38,662 bases of DNA from Desulfobacterales bacterium. GTDB taxonomy: Bacteria > Desulfobacterota > Desulfobacteria > Desulfobacterales > JAEINQ01. A program made the position numbers and the translations under genes. This document shows positions 14,852-23,462 of the stretch, piece after piece (the stretch's first letter is position 1; each line of letters begins with the position of its first letter). Under the pieces are notes generated by a model. That model did not search any database, was not told where the DNA came from, and saw only the letters and a list, made by a program, of their open reading frames with translations. Location of the stretch: contig JAEINQ010000064.1 in assembly GCA_016342285.1 (NCBI GenBank), positions 1 to 38,662 on the forward strand, in the 5' to 3' direction.

Positions 14852-17059
14852 GTGAAACTCCGTCGCGTTTTTAGAAACCTTCGTATTCGCCACAAACTCC
14901 TCTACAGCTATTCGACGGTTTTCATCCTCACCATCGCCCTGGGCAGTTTCGTGACCTATTCCACCGTCCGGAAAAACCTGGCGACCAACATCGAAAGCGA
15001 GCTGAACAATGCCACGGGCGCCATGTGGCACATGGTCCGCACCTCGGTGTCGGTCTCTATCAAGAACCATCTCCGCGCCGTGGCCGAGAAGAACCTGGAG
15101 ATCGTGGAGTATGTATACAGCAGGGGTTGTCGGGGGGAGATGAGCGAGGCTGAGGCCAAAACCCTGGCAGGGAACCTGTTGCTGAGCCAGAAGATCGGCA
15201 CCACGGGCTATATCGCCTGCGTCAACAGCCGGGGAACCATGGTCCTGCATCCGGAAAGCGTCTGGGTCGGGGTGGACATCTCCCGACAGGCTTTCGTCCA
15301 GGAGATGCTCGCCAAAAAAGAGGGGTACATTGAGTACGACTGGAAAAACCCGGGAGAATCCAGTGCCCGGCCCAAGGCGCTCTACTGCATCTACTTTGCG
15401 CCCTGGGACTGGATCATCAACGTCTCCTCCTATCGTGAGGAGTTCAGCACTTTGGTCAAGGTCGAAGACTTCCGGGACAGCATCCTGGCCTTACGGTTCG
15501 GCAAGACCGGCTACTCCTTTGTCATCGACATGGCCGGCAACATCATTGTCCACCCCACCCTGGAGGGGGTGAATATTTTTCGCCAGAAAGAAATGCCTCA
15601 GGCCCCCCTTCGGGACATGCTCGAGAAAAAAGAAGGCAAGATTCTTTATCCCTGGCGCAACCCGGGCGAATCCCGGTTCCGTGACAAGCTGGTTATTTTC
15701 CATTATATTCCGGAAGTGAAATGGATCGTCGCTTCGTCGAGTTACCTGGAAGAATTTTATTCCCCCCTTGAAACCATCAGCCGGGTCATCATTTTTACGG
15801 TTTTTGCGTCTCTGCTGCTGGTGCTGCCCATCACCTTTTTTATCAGCCGCTCCATCACCCAGCCCCTGGGGGCGCTGATCCACCGTCTGGACCGGGGTGC
15901 GACCGGCGACTTTTCGGTCCGGCTCCATCGGGACGCCAACGATGAGGTCGGACGCCTGGCCCAGTATTTCAACTCCTTTATGGACCGCCTGGAGCAATAC
16001 AGCCAGAGCCTTCGGCAGGAGATCGCCGACCGAAAGCAGGTCGAAGCCGACCTGCGGGTCAGCGAAGAGCGCTACCGGTCGGTGATGGAAGCGGCGCCGG
16101 ACCCCATTATCGTTTACGACATGGACGGACGGGTCACCTACCTCAACCGGGCCTTTACCAATGTTTTCGGCTGGACCCTGGACGAGTGCCTGGGCCGAAA
16201 GATGGATCATTTCGTGCCCCGGGAGAACTGGGATGAGACCCGACGCGGACTCCGGACCATCACGGCCGGAAACCCCCTGTCCAGCGTGGAGACCCGTCGC
16301 TATGTCCGGGACGGTCGGCTTGTCGATGTCAGCATTCGCGGCGCCGTTTACCGGGACCGGCAGGGGGAATTGGCCGGTAGCGTCATCATTCACCGCGACG
16401 TCACCGATCTCAAACGCCTGGAAAAGGAGGTGTTGGATATCGGTGACCGGGAACGGCAAAACATCGGCCAGGATCTCCACGACGATCTCGCGCCCCACCT
16501 GATCGGTATCGAAGGGCTCGGCAAGGTGCTTAACCGAAAACTGGAAGCCGCTGCCTTTGATGACGGCGGCCTTGGCGAAAAGATCGTCGCGTTGATCAAG
16601 GAGGCCATCACCAAGACGCGGGGTCTGGCCCGTGGTCTATGCCCGGTCTACCTGGTGGATCACGGTCTGGAGTCCTCCCTTCGCGAACTGGCTGAAAAGA
16701 CCGAGGCGGTCTTTGGCCTCGACTGCAACTTCCGATGCCGAAAATCCCTTGAGGTGAGCGATAACGCCGTGGCCACCCAGATTTTCCATATCGTCCAGGA
16801 GGCGGTCAACAATGCCGTTCGTCACGGCCGTGCCCGGCGTATCGACATCACCATGGATGCCGTGGGCGATGCGCCCTGCCTGGAGATCGCCGACGACGGC
16901 ATCGGCATGGCCAAGGTCGCGGTAACCGATGGAATGGGATTGCGCATCATGGGTTTCCGTGCCAAAATAATCGACGCTGTTCTGGACCTTCGGTCCGCCG
17001 AAGGGGCGGGAACCGTTGTACACATGACCTTCAGCAACAATGTGACCGTTTGCCGGTGA
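14852..17059 (+). CDS. Cache-HAMP-PAS sensor histidine kinase (NarX/HisKA_3-like)
   Basis: This membrane histidine kinase (735 residues, GTG start preceded by GATAGGAA) has a first membrane helix at about 16-36 and a periplasmic region with two similar Cache modules at about 112-195 and 216-300. Each has G-TGY, HP, EYDWKNPGES or LYPWRNPGES, and W-I. A second membrane helix is at 310-332, then HAMP, PAS (405-520), a HisKA_3-type dimerisation helix with RQNIGQDLHDD (probable phospho-His H543), and an ATPase domain ending near DGIGMA and GMGLRIMGF. Cache domains bind small carboxylates or amino acids outside the membrane. The response-regulator gene starts four bases after the stop, so the two are a matched pair. 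Confidence 0.93.
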   Translation: MKLRRVFRNLRIRHKLLYSYSTVFILTIALGSFVTYSTVRKNLATNIESELNNATGAMWHMVRTSVSVSIKNHLRAVAEKNLEIVEYVYSRGCRGEMSEAEAKTLAGNLLLSQKIGTTGYIACVNSRGTMVLHPESVWVGVDISRQAFVQEMLAKKEGYIEYDWKNPGESSARPKALYCIYFAPWDWIINVSSYREEFSTLVKVEDFRDSILALRFGKTGYSFVIDMAGNIIVHPTLEGVNIFRQKEMPQAPLRDMLEKKEGKILYPWRNPGESRFRDKLVIFHYIPEVKWIVASSSYLEEFYSPLETISRVIIFTVFASLLLVLPITFFISRSITQPLGALIHRLDRGATGDFSVRLHRDANDEVGRLAQYFNSFMDRLEQYSQSLRQEIADRKQVEADLRVSEERYRSVMEAAPDPIIVYDMDGRVTYLNRAFTNVFGWTLDECLGRKMDHFVPRENWDETRRGLRTITAGNPLSSVETRRYVRDGRLVDVSIRGAVYRDRQGELAGSVIIHRDVTDLKRLEKEVLDIGDRERQNIGQDLHDDLAPHLIGIEGLGKVLNRKLEAAAFDDGGLGEKIVALIKEAITKTRGLARGLCPVYLVDHGLESSLRELAEKTEAVFGLDCNFRCRKSLEVSDNAVATQIFHIVQEAVNNAVRHGRARRIDITMDAVGDAPCLEIADDGIGMAKVAVTDGMGLRIMGFRAKIIDAVLDLRSAEGAGTVVHMTFSNNVTVCR

Positions 17060-17063
17060 TCCC

Positions 17064-17741
17064 ATGGGCGACAAGAAAAAAATTCTCATCGTGGAAGACC
17101 ATCCGATTTTTCGACTGGGGCTCAGCGAACTGATCAACCAGGAGGAAGACATGGTGGTTTGCGCCGGGGCCGAAGACGTTGTCGGGACATGGCGCGCCAT
17201 GGAACAGTTCGAGCCGGACCTTGTGGTGGCGGACATCACCCTTGCCGACGGCGACGGCATCGATCTGGTCAAGGAGATCAGCCGTCACCGCAAGGGGCTG
17301 CCGGTGCTCATCCTTTCCATGCATGACGAGTTTCTTTACGCCGAGCGAGCGCTGCATGCCGGAGCCCGGGGCTATATCATGAAGCAAGATGCCATGGAGT
17401 CGGTGGTGACGGCCATCCGCCATGTCCTTGACGGCAGGGTTTACTTGAACGAACGGGTCAAGGAGCATATCCTCAACCATCTGGCCGACCGCACCCTTGC
17501 CGGTGAGCGGTCCCCCATGGACCGACTTACCGACCGGGAACTGGAGGTCTTTCGGTTCATCGGCGAAGGGTTCAGTTCCCGGGAGATCGCCGATCGACTT
17601 CACTTGAGCATCAAGACCATCGGCACCTACCGGGAGCGCATCAAGGAAAAACTCAACATCAAGCACGCCAATGAACTGGTCCGCCACGCTGTTCACTGGG
17701 AAAAGACCGGCCACCTGGAGCCGCCGGCCGATGACCGGTGA
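17064..17741 (+). CDS. LuxR/NarL-family response regulator
   Basis: This 225-residue regulator is the partner of the preceding kinase. The receiver domain has the acidic pocket in IVEDHP (residues 9-14), phospho-acceptor D57 in VVADITL and the conserved Lys of GYIMKQD. The C-terminal HTH (about 155-215) contains LTDRELEVFRFIGEGFSSREI and LHLSIKTIGTYRERIKEKL. Systems of this type with a Cache kinase (CrbSR/MxtR-ErdR in gammaproteobacteria) control acetate-type ligase and permease genes. The downstream acyl-CoA synthetase and symporter genes are therefore likely targets. A 15-base palindrome 92 bases before the synthetase is a candidate site. Confidence 0.93.
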   Translation: MGDKKKILIVEDHPIFRLGLSELINQEEDMVVCAGAEDVVGTWRAMEQFEPDLVVADITLADGDGIDLVKEISRHRKGLPVLILSMHDEFLYAERALHAGARGYIMKQDAMESVVTAIRHVLDGRVYLNERVKEHILNHLADRTLAGERSPMDRLTDRELEVFRFIGEGFSSREIADRLHLSIKTIGTYRERIKEKLNIKHANELVRHAVHWEKTGHLEPPADDR

Positions 17742-17950
17742 CCCGGATTCCAACCCCCTTTAATGGATCAACACTCCCCTGGCCCCCTTTGCCCGCCCTG
17801 CCGCTCTTTTTGCACTTTCATGGCTTCTTATAGGTTTAAAACCTAGGCCGGATCATGCTTTTGCCTCTCTTGCGGTAGGCTGTCATCCCCACAGAAAAAT
17901 CCGCATGCAACCGATTGTTGTTTTTCCATGGGCATCGTAATGATCAATTG

Positions 17951-17965
17951 CTGAATCGGATTCAG
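17951..17965. promoter_or_regulatory. 15-base palindrome upstream of the acyl-CoA synthetase (gap 17742-18056)
   Basis: The 315-base gap holds no gene. Its clearest signal is CTGAATC-G-GATTCAG, a perfect palindrome around one central base, 92 bases before the synthetase start. A second dyad, TAGGTT-TAA-AACCTA, is at 17831-17845. The first has the size of a LuxR/NarL dimer site, and the response-regulator gene is next door, so it is a candidate operator. I see no convincing sigma70 or sigma54 promoter in the gap. Confidence 0.45.
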
Positions 17966-18056
17966 TTGATGGCCATGGGTTAACGATTTTTATCACTTCC
18001 ATCGTCTAAATCATGATGCGGGCGATGCCCACCGGGGAAAGGAGCTAGTAAAAGGG

Positions 18057-19688
18057 ATGACAGCCAAACACAACATGGTGGACTATGACAAGGAGTATGC
18101 GGCTTTCAAATGGGAGGTGCCCGAGTACTACAATTTTGCCGGCGAAGTGATCGACAAATGGGCCGAAGATCCGGACAAGCTGGCCATGCTCTGGGTGGAC
18201 GACGCGGGCACCGAGATTCGAAAAACCTTTGCCGATCTGAGCAAGGCATCCAAGCAGCTGGCCAATCTGATGGCCCAACAAGGCATTGGTCAGGGGGATG
18301 TGGTCATGGTGATCCTGCCACGCAATATCGAATGGTGGGAAGCCTTTACGGCCTGCATCCGGATGGGCGCCATGGTGGCTCCGGGGACCACCCAGCTGAC
18401 CTCCAAGGACATCGAGTTCCGGGCCAACAAGGCCGAGGCCGTCTGCATCATCACCAATCCGGAGATCGCCGCCCGGTTTGATGAGGTGGAGGGCAATTGC
18501 CCCACGGTGCGATCCAAGATCGTCATCACCGAACCCAAAGACGGGTGGGTTTTCTATACTGACGCGGTCAACGGCGCTTCCGTGGATTTTGAGACCGCCA
18601 AAACCCGTAGCGACGACAATTGCATCGTTTACTTCACTTCCGGCACCACCGGCTTTCCCAAGATGGCGCTTCATACCCATGCTTCCTATCCCATCGGCCA
18701 CCAGGTGACCGGCCGCTACTGGCTTGACCTGACGCCCGATGACATGCACTGGAATATCTCCGATACCGGTTGGGCCAAGGCCGCCTGGAGCAGTTATTTC
18801 GGACCCTGGAGCATGGGCGCGGCCCAGTTCATCCACCACACCGACCGATTCGACCCCATCAAAACCCTGGAACTGCTTTCCCAGTATCCCGCCACCACCA
18901 TGTGCGGTGCGCCGACCATCTACCGCATGCTGGTTTTGCAGGACCTGAGCCAGTTTACCTTTCCCAGTCTGCGCCATTGCGTCGGTGCTGGTGAGCCGCT
19001 GAATCCCGAGATCATCGAGGTGTGGAAAAAAGCCACCGGATGTACCATCCGCGACGGCTACGGCCAGACCGAAACGGTCTGTCTCTGCGGAAGCTTTCCG
19101 TGCATCGAGCCGCGCTTTGGCTCCATGGGCAAGCCGACCCCTGGCATTGACCTTCATGTCATCGACGAGGAGGGCGGCATCCTGCCGGCCAATGCCGAAG
19201 GCGACATCGCCGTTCGCGTCAAGCCCGAGCGTCCGGTGGGCCTGTTCAAGGAGTATTGGAAGGAACCGGACCGCACGGCTTTGTCTTACCGAAACGGTTG
19301 GTACCTCACCGGGGACCGGGCCTATGTGGACGAGGACGGCTATTTCTGGTTCGTGGGGCGGTCCGACGACGTGATCCTGACCTCGGGTTACCGCATCGGC
19401 CCCTTTGAGGTGGAAAGCGCCCTGATCGAACATCCGGCCGTGGCCGAGTCGGCCGTGGTATCAAGCCCCGACGAGACCCGGGGCGAAGTGGTCAAGGCCT
19501 TTGTGATTCTGACTCCCGGATACACCGCCAGTGATGAACTCAAAAAAGAGATCCAGGATCACGTGAAAAAGGTCACCGCGCCGTATAAATACCCCAGAAA
19601 GATCGATTTCGTCGATGAACTGCCCAAGACCGTCAGCGGCAAGATTCGGCGAATCGAACTGCGAGACGCCGAGTGGGGGCGCGGCTGA
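18057..19688 (+). CDS. Acyl-CoA synthetase (AMP-forming, medium-chain type)
   Basis: This 543-residue ANL-family ligase activates a carboxylate with ATP to acyl-AMP and then acyl-CoA. The ATP motif is YFTSGTTGFPKMALHTH, followed by GAGEPLNPE, DGYGQTE, YLTGDRAYVDEDGYFWFVGR with the hinge, and the catalytic Lys in PKTVSGKIRR near the C-terminus. The pattern (WNISDTGWAK, PWSMGAA) is that of medium-chain/short-chain ACSM-type synthetases rather than long-chain FadD. AAAGGAGC lies about ten bases upstream. The next genes encode a carboxylate:sodium symporter, so it probably activates the imported acid, for example isobutyrate, butyrate or a branched acid. The exact chain is not readable. Confidence 0.92.
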   Translation: MTAKHNMVDYDKEYAAFKWEVPEYYNFAGEVIDKWAEDPDKLAMLWVDDAGTEIRKTFADLSKASKQLANLMAQQGIGQGDVVMVILPRNIEWWEAFTACIRMGAMVAPGTTQLTSKDIEFRANKAEAVCIITNPEIAARFDEVEGNCPTVRSKIVITEPKDGWVFYTDAVNGASVDFETAKTRSDDNCIVYFTSGTTGFPKMALHTHASYPIGHQVTGRYWLDLTPDDMHWNISDTGWAKAAWSSYFGPWSMGAAQFIHHTDRFDPIKTLELLSQYPATTMCGAPTIYRMLVLQDLSQFTFPSLRHCVGAGEPLNPEIIEVWKKATGCTIRDGYGQTETVCLCGSFPCIEPRFGSMGKPTPGIDLHVIDEEGGILPANAEGDIAVRVKPERPVGLFKEYWKEPDRTALSYRNGWYLTGDRAYVDEDGYFWFVGRSDDVILTSGYRIGPFEVESALIEHPAVAESAVVSSPDETRGEVVKAFVILTPGYTASDELKKEIQDHVKKVTAPYKYPRKIDFVDELPKTVSGKIRRIELRDAEWGRG

Positions 19689-19789
19689 TTGCGTTAATGC
19701 CCTGTTTGCGGCTGCATCCTTTGGTGCGGGCGGCGGTTTCCCGCCCGCACCGACCCTTCCAACCTCAAGGCATACAGGAGTTCACGCCC

Positions 19790-20071
19790 ATGAAAGAAAA
19801 ACTCTACAAAAAAGAAATCCGCCTGACGGTGATTTTCTCCGTCCTGCTCCTTCTGATGGGCCATTCGGCATCAATCTTCGTCCTCTTTCCGAGCCTGCAG
19901 ACAGGCACCTTCTGGGGGTTTCCGACCCAGTACATTGTCCCCATCCTGCTGGGGTGGTTCGGCATGGCCATCGTCTGTCTGATCATGACCCTGGTCTGCA
20001 ACAAGTTTGACGACGAGATGGAAGAATTCGCCAACAGCCAAAAGACCGAAACCGTATCGGTTGACCAATAG
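19790..20071 (+). CDS. Small subunit of sodium:solute symporter (DUF4212/DUF485-like)
   Basis: This 93-residue protein has two membrane helices (about residues 12-34 and 46-70) and a short charged tail. Small proteins of this kind stand directly before SSS permeases (YjcH before ActP is the best-known example) and are thought to assist them. The start at 19790 is supported by CAGGAG; the longer in-frame extension upstream is GC-rich non-conserved sequence. The symporter starts 14 bases after the stop, behind its own GGAGGGAGG box. The N-terminal RLTVIFSVLLLL and WFGMAIV segments fit the DUF4212 family, but this is judged by eye. Confidence 0.82.
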   Translation: MKEKLYKKEIRLTVIFSVLLLLMGHSASIFVLFPSLQTGTFWGFPTQYIVPILLGWFGMAIVCLIMTLVCNKFDDEMEEFANSQKTETVSVDQ

Positions 20072-20085
20072 GAGGGAGGACGATT

Positions 20086-21723
20086 ATGCCAGCTGAATAC
20101 GCATTGAGCAACGTCTGGATAGGAATTGGTATCGTCATTTTGCTTTTTGCCATCTTCTATGTTGTCGGATATGTGGCCAGCCAAAAGACCACCAGCGACG
20201 AAGACTTCTATGCCGCCGGGTTTTCCATCGGGCCCGTGACCAACGGCCTGGGTATGGCCGCCACCTGGGCGAGCCTGGCCACCTTTCTGGGGGTCATCGC
20301 CCTGATCCTCAAGCTCCAGGTCCCGTTTGTCTACCTGTGGATCCAGTGGGCCATTTCCATTCCGCTGCTGACCCTGCTCTACGGGACGAGCCTGCGGCGG
20401 ATGAAGGCCTTTACCCCGGCCACTTTTATCAAAGCGCGTTACGGCAAGGGCTCGACCATGGTCATCGTCTGCTGGATGATCCTGATCATGGTCATGTATG
20501 CCCTGGGACAGATGATCGGCCTGGGCCGGGCCTTTGAACTGCTCTTCGGCGTTCCCTACAACACGGCATTGGTCGTGGCCGGCCTGGCCACGGTGGGCTT
20601 TATCACCATCGGCGGCATGTATGGCGCTTCCTACAATGCCGCCTTTCAGATGGTGGTTATGACCATTGCCATGATCGTTCCCATGGGGGCCATCATGAAG
20701 GCCATGGGCTCTTCGGGGTGGTGGTTTCCGCCCCTGGCCTACGGCGACATGGTGCCGGATATGCTGGCGGCCATTCCGACCTTTTTCGACATGAAATACG
20801 ATTTCCGGTGGTATTTCGCCCTGATTCCCGCCTTTACCCTGGGGCCGGTGGCACTGCCCCACCTGGCCATGCGGGTTTTCACCTCGTCCAGTGTCAAGAA
20901 TGCCCGCTGGGCCGTGGTCTGGTTCACCCTGTTCCTCGGCCTGCTCTTTTCCGGGACCTATGTGGTCGGTTTTGCCGGCAACTTCTTTACCGCCACCACC
21001 GGCCGGGCGATCGTCAAACCGGACCAGACCCTGTTGATCCTAAACGTTTTCTACAACCCGACCCTGGTGGCCGCTTTTGTCATGGGCGGCGCCCTGGCGG
21101 CGGGTCTTTCCACCATCGGCGGCAACCTCATGGCCATTGCCGGCCTGGTGGGCAGCGACCTGCTGGGAATTCTGGCCCCGGACATGGAAGCCAGGAAAAA
21201 GATGCGTTGGGGTTACGTGGCCCTGGCCATGGGCGGCATTGCAGCCATCCTGCTCGCCTTCAAACCGCCCAAGTTTCTCGTCACCAGTATTCTGTGGGCT
21301 TTCGGCCTTCTGGCGACCACAGCCACGCCGGGTATTCTGCTCGGTGTCTGGTGGAAAGAGGCCAACAAACTGGCCCTGATGATCTCATCCATCGTCTGTG
21401 GCGTGATCTACATCGTCATTTCTCCCCATGTTATTCCCAGTATCTGCGTGGGCAAAGGGTTGGTGGCCGGCCTTGGCATGAGCGGCGGCATGGTGACCAT
21501 TCCGCTGAGTTTTGCCATGTTCATCGTCCTGTCAATTATTTTTAACCGCATGTCGGCCCTGGCCGAATATGCACCGACCCTGGAGGATAAAATGGTCATC
21601 GACCGTATCCACGGTTGGGGCGAGACCTACGAAGAGACCCACTACAACGGGATTGTCTGGCCTTTGGCTACCGCCGGGGTCTGCATGGCCATCTTTTTTT
21701 GGGGCCTGGTTCCCTGGACTTAA
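20086..21723 (+). CDS. Sodium:solute symporter (SSS family, carboxylate permease)
   Basis: This is a 545-residue polytopic permease with about 13 hydrophobic segments. SSS features are the N-terminal YVASQKTTSDEDFYAAGFSIG segment with G-MAATWASLATFLG, the glycine-rich GLATVGFITIGGMYGASY, and ALAAGLSTIGGNLMAIAGLV, which carries the sodium-site serines and threonines. It resembles ActP-type acetate/short-chain carboxylate permeases. It is translated with its small partner and follows the acyl-CoA synthetase gene, so uptake and activation of the same acid is the likely job. A terminator follows about 95 bases after the stop. Confidence 0.92.
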   Translation: MPAEYALSNVWIGIGIVILLFAIFYVVGYVASQKTTSDEDFYAAGFSIGPVTNGLGMAATWASLATFLGVIALILKLQVPFVYLWIQWAISIPLLTLLYGTSLRRMKAFTPATFIKARYGKGSTMVIVCWMILIMVMYALGQMIGLGRAFELLFGVPYNTALVVAGLATVGFITIGGMYGASYNAAFQMVVMTIAMIVPMGAIMKAMGSSGWWFPPLAYGDMVPDMLAAIPTFFDMKYDFRWYFALIPAFTLGPVALPHLAMRVFTSSSVKNARWAVVWFTLFLGLLFSGTYVVGFAGNFFTATTGRAIVKPDQTLLILNVFYNPTLVAAFVMGGALAAGLSTIGGNLMAIAGLVGSDLLGILAPDMEARKKMRWGYVALAMGGIAAILLAFKPPKFLVTSILWAFGLLATTATPGILLGVWWKEANKLALMISSIVCGVIYIVISPHVIPSICVGKGLVAGLGMSGGMVTIPLSFAMFIVLSIIFNRMSALAEYAPTLEDKMVIDRIHGWGETYEETHYNGIVWPLATAGVCMAIFFWGLVPWT

Positions 21724-21757
21724 TGGAGAATCAAATCTCACCGGAGTGTTTCCCATT

Positions 21758-21788
21758 GCGGCCGGCAGCAACATGTGCTGCCGACCGC
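21758..21788. other. Stem-loop upstream of the terminator
   Basis: A 13-base stem with one mismatch (GCGGCCGGCAGCA against TGCTGCCGACCGC) and loop ACATG lies 34 bases after the symporter stop. It has no following T run, so it may protect the 3' end of the mRNA or assist the intrinsic terminator 30 bases further on. Confidence 0.5.
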
Positions 21789-21818
21789 ACCGGTGCCCTG
21801 AAATATTTTCATAACCTG

Positions 21819-21845
21819 AAAAGGGAGGCCCCGGCCTCCCTTTTT
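21819..21845 (+). terminator. Rho-independent terminator after the symporter
   Basis: AAAAGGGAGGCC pairs perfectly with GGCCTCCCTTTT and the stem is followed by a T run. It ends the kinase/regulator/synthetase/symporter block and separates it from the small membrane-protein gene. Confidence 0.9.
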
Positions 21846-21895
21846 GTGCTATTGTTGAAGACTTCATGGAAAACCTGTTGCAAAGGAGACCGGTG

Positions 21896-22453
21896 GTGAA
21901 ACCCTACCTCACCCTCATGCCCCGTGTGCTGCGCCTGGACCCGGCGGTTTTTCGAGAGATTCGCGACGCCGGCCTGGCCTTGTGGGCCTGCGTGGTCAAT
22001 GTGGCGCTCTTCGGGCTCTTTTACGGGCTTTCCGCCGTTCATTTCAGCGGCCGCATGCTGGATACCGCAAATCCCGAAACCGGAGCTGCCTTTAACCCCC
22101 TGGCTGTGGTGTTGGTTGGTGTTTCCGTGGCTTTTCTGATGCACGGCGGCGGCGCCCTGTTCATCTGGGTCTTTTGCCGAGGGATGGGTGGAACCCAGCA
22201 TTTCATGGGCCCGTATCTCAACCTGGGTGTCGCCGCCATTGCCTTGTGGCCCCTGGCGCCGGCCCTGGGCGCCATTCAGTCCGGCCAGGCGAGCATCGTC
22301 ATGCAGTTCTGGGCGGTTTTTGCCACGCTTTACGGGGCTGCGGTGGCCTATGTGGCGGTTCGTGAGGTGGCCGGCCTGTCCGATGTCAAAATGGCCGCCG
22401 CGGCAGCGGCCACCGTGGGCTATGTGGGCTGTTTTCTCTATTTGTGGCTGTAA
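21896..22453 (+). CDS. Small polytopic membrane protein (Yip1-like)
   Basis: I do not recognise a defined function. The 185-residue product has about five hydrophobic segments (ALWACVVNVALFGLFYGL, LAVVLVGVSVAFLMHGGGA, YLNLGVAAIALWPLAPAL, FWAVFATLYGAAVAYVA and the C-terminal AAAAATVGYVGCFLYLWL). The pattern recalls Yip1/YIF1-type bacterial membrane proteins. I use the GTG at 21896 because AAAGGAG stands seven bases before it; the ATG at 21866 is only 20 bases from a terminator and lacks such a box. It lies alone between a terminator and a minisatellite. Confidence 0.7.
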   Translation: MKPYLTLMPRVLRLDPAVFREIRDAGLALWACVVNVALFGLFYGLSAVHFSGRMLDTANPETGAAFNPLAVVLVGVSVAFLMHGGGALFIWVFCRGMGGTQHFMGPYLNLGVAAIALWPLAPALGAIQSGQASIVMQFWAVFATLYGAAVAYVAVREVAGLSDVKMAAAAAATVGYVGCFLYLWL

Positions 22454-22485
22454 AATCGCTGGCGTGATTTCGTACGGCTTTGAAA

Positions 22486-22618
22486 ATCCAGCATCCAGCA
22501 TCCAGTATCCAGTATCCAGTATCCAGCATCCAGTATCCAGTATCCAGCATCCAGTATCCAGCATCCAGCATCCAGTATCCAGTATCCAGTATCCAGTATC
22601 CAGTATCCAATATCCAGT
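22486..22618. repeat. 7-bp minisatellite, 19 units
   Basis: Nineteen uninterrupted 7-base units, ATCCAGT or ATCCAGC (one ATCCAAT near the end), lie between the membrane-protein stop and the ribosome-binding site of the crotonase gene. The T/C choice at the last position is irregular, so it is not a higher-order repeat. On the other strand it would read as a repeated Tyr-Trp-Ile/Met-Leu-Asp peptide, but there is no evidence that it is translated. Confidence 0.95.
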
Positions 22619-22643
22619 AACCCGCTAAGGCAAGGAGGATGTT

Positions 22644-23423
22644 ATGACGGAAAATAAACCCATCCTGGTGGAACGAAAAGATCACATCGGCGTGATTACC
22701 CTCAACCGGCCCGGACAGATGAATACCTTTACCGTTGAATTCGCCGGCCAGCTCAATGACGCCCTGGTCTCTCTGGATGCAGACGACGACATTCGGGTGG
22801 TGGTGGTGCAGGGGGCGGGAAGGGCGTTTTCGGTGGGAATCGAGCTGGACTGCTTCAAGAACAGGACCCATGACGAATATCGGGAACTAATCCGGCAGAT
22901 GGATGCCCACAACCACACCATCGCGCGAATGAAAAAGCCGGTGATGGCATCGGTGGGCGGCTATGCCGTGGCCAATGGGGCCGGTCTGGTCTTTGCCTGT
23001 GATCTGGCAGTGGCGGCTGAAAGCGCCAAGTTCGGCACCACGGCGGTCAACGTGGGGCTGATCTGTCTGGGGCCGGCCGTTCCTATGGCGCGGTCCATCG
23101 GACGAAAGAAGACCCTGGAGATGGTCCTTTCCGGCGACATGATCACGGCGGCCGAGGCCGAACGGTTGGGGTTGATCAATCGGGTGGTGCCCGACGATGC
23201 CCTGGAGGCAGAAACCATGGCATGGGCCGAAAAACTGGCCCAAAAAAGCCCGCTTTCCCTTCGTGCCGGAAAGACCGGCATCTATGGCATGTCCGACCTC
23301 CCCTATCACCAGGCCCTGGATTATCTGGGCGAGATTTTTGCGGCCCTGTGTGCCACGGAAGATGCCCAGGAGGGACTGTCCGCCTTTGAGGAGAAGCGAA
23401 AGCCCGTCTGGAAACTGCGTTAA
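22644..23423 (+). CDS. Crotonase-superfamily protein lacking both catalytic glutamates (ECHDC3-like)
   Basis: This is a 259-residue crotonase-fold protein with a good AAGGAGG box. The oxyanion-hole segments are present (RAFSVGIELD near 61-69, and ANGAGLVFACD at 110-120). The two hydratase glutamates are not: position 114 is Gly and 134 is Ala, where the true hydratase at 29317 has E114 and E134 at identical numbering. The segment NVGLICLGPAVPMARSIGR and the ending AFEEKRKPVW strongly recall the eukaryotic ECHDC3 group, which also lacks them. It is annotated safely as a crotonase-fold acyl-CoA protein; hydratase activity is doubtful. It stands between the 7-bp array and the HD-GYP gene. Confidence 0.88.
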   Translation: MTENKPILVERKDHIGVITLNRPGQMNTFTVEFAGQLNDALVSLDADDDIRVVVVQGAGRAFSVGIELDCFKNRTHDEYRELIRQMDAHNHTIARMKKPVMASVGGYAVANGAGLVFACDLAVAAESAKFGTTAVNVGLICLGPAVPMARSIGRKKTLEMVLSGDMITAAEAERLGLINRVVPDDALEAETMAWAEKLAQKSPLSLRAGKTGIYGMSDLPYHQALDYLGEIFAALCATEDAQEGLSAFEEKRKPVWKLR

Positions 23424-23462
23424 CCCCCAAACCCGGTTTTCAGGGGAGGGGTGTCAATTCCC

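Noticed and set aside
17770..17800. Sigma54 promoter with TGGC and TTGC upstream of the acyl-CoA synthetase
   Set aside because: The GG and GC dinucleotides are eight bases apart instead of ten, and the site is more than 240 bases from the start codon.
22486..22618. CRISPR array
   Set aside because: The 7-base units are contiguous with no spacers; the same holds for the 9-bp and 16-bp arrays.
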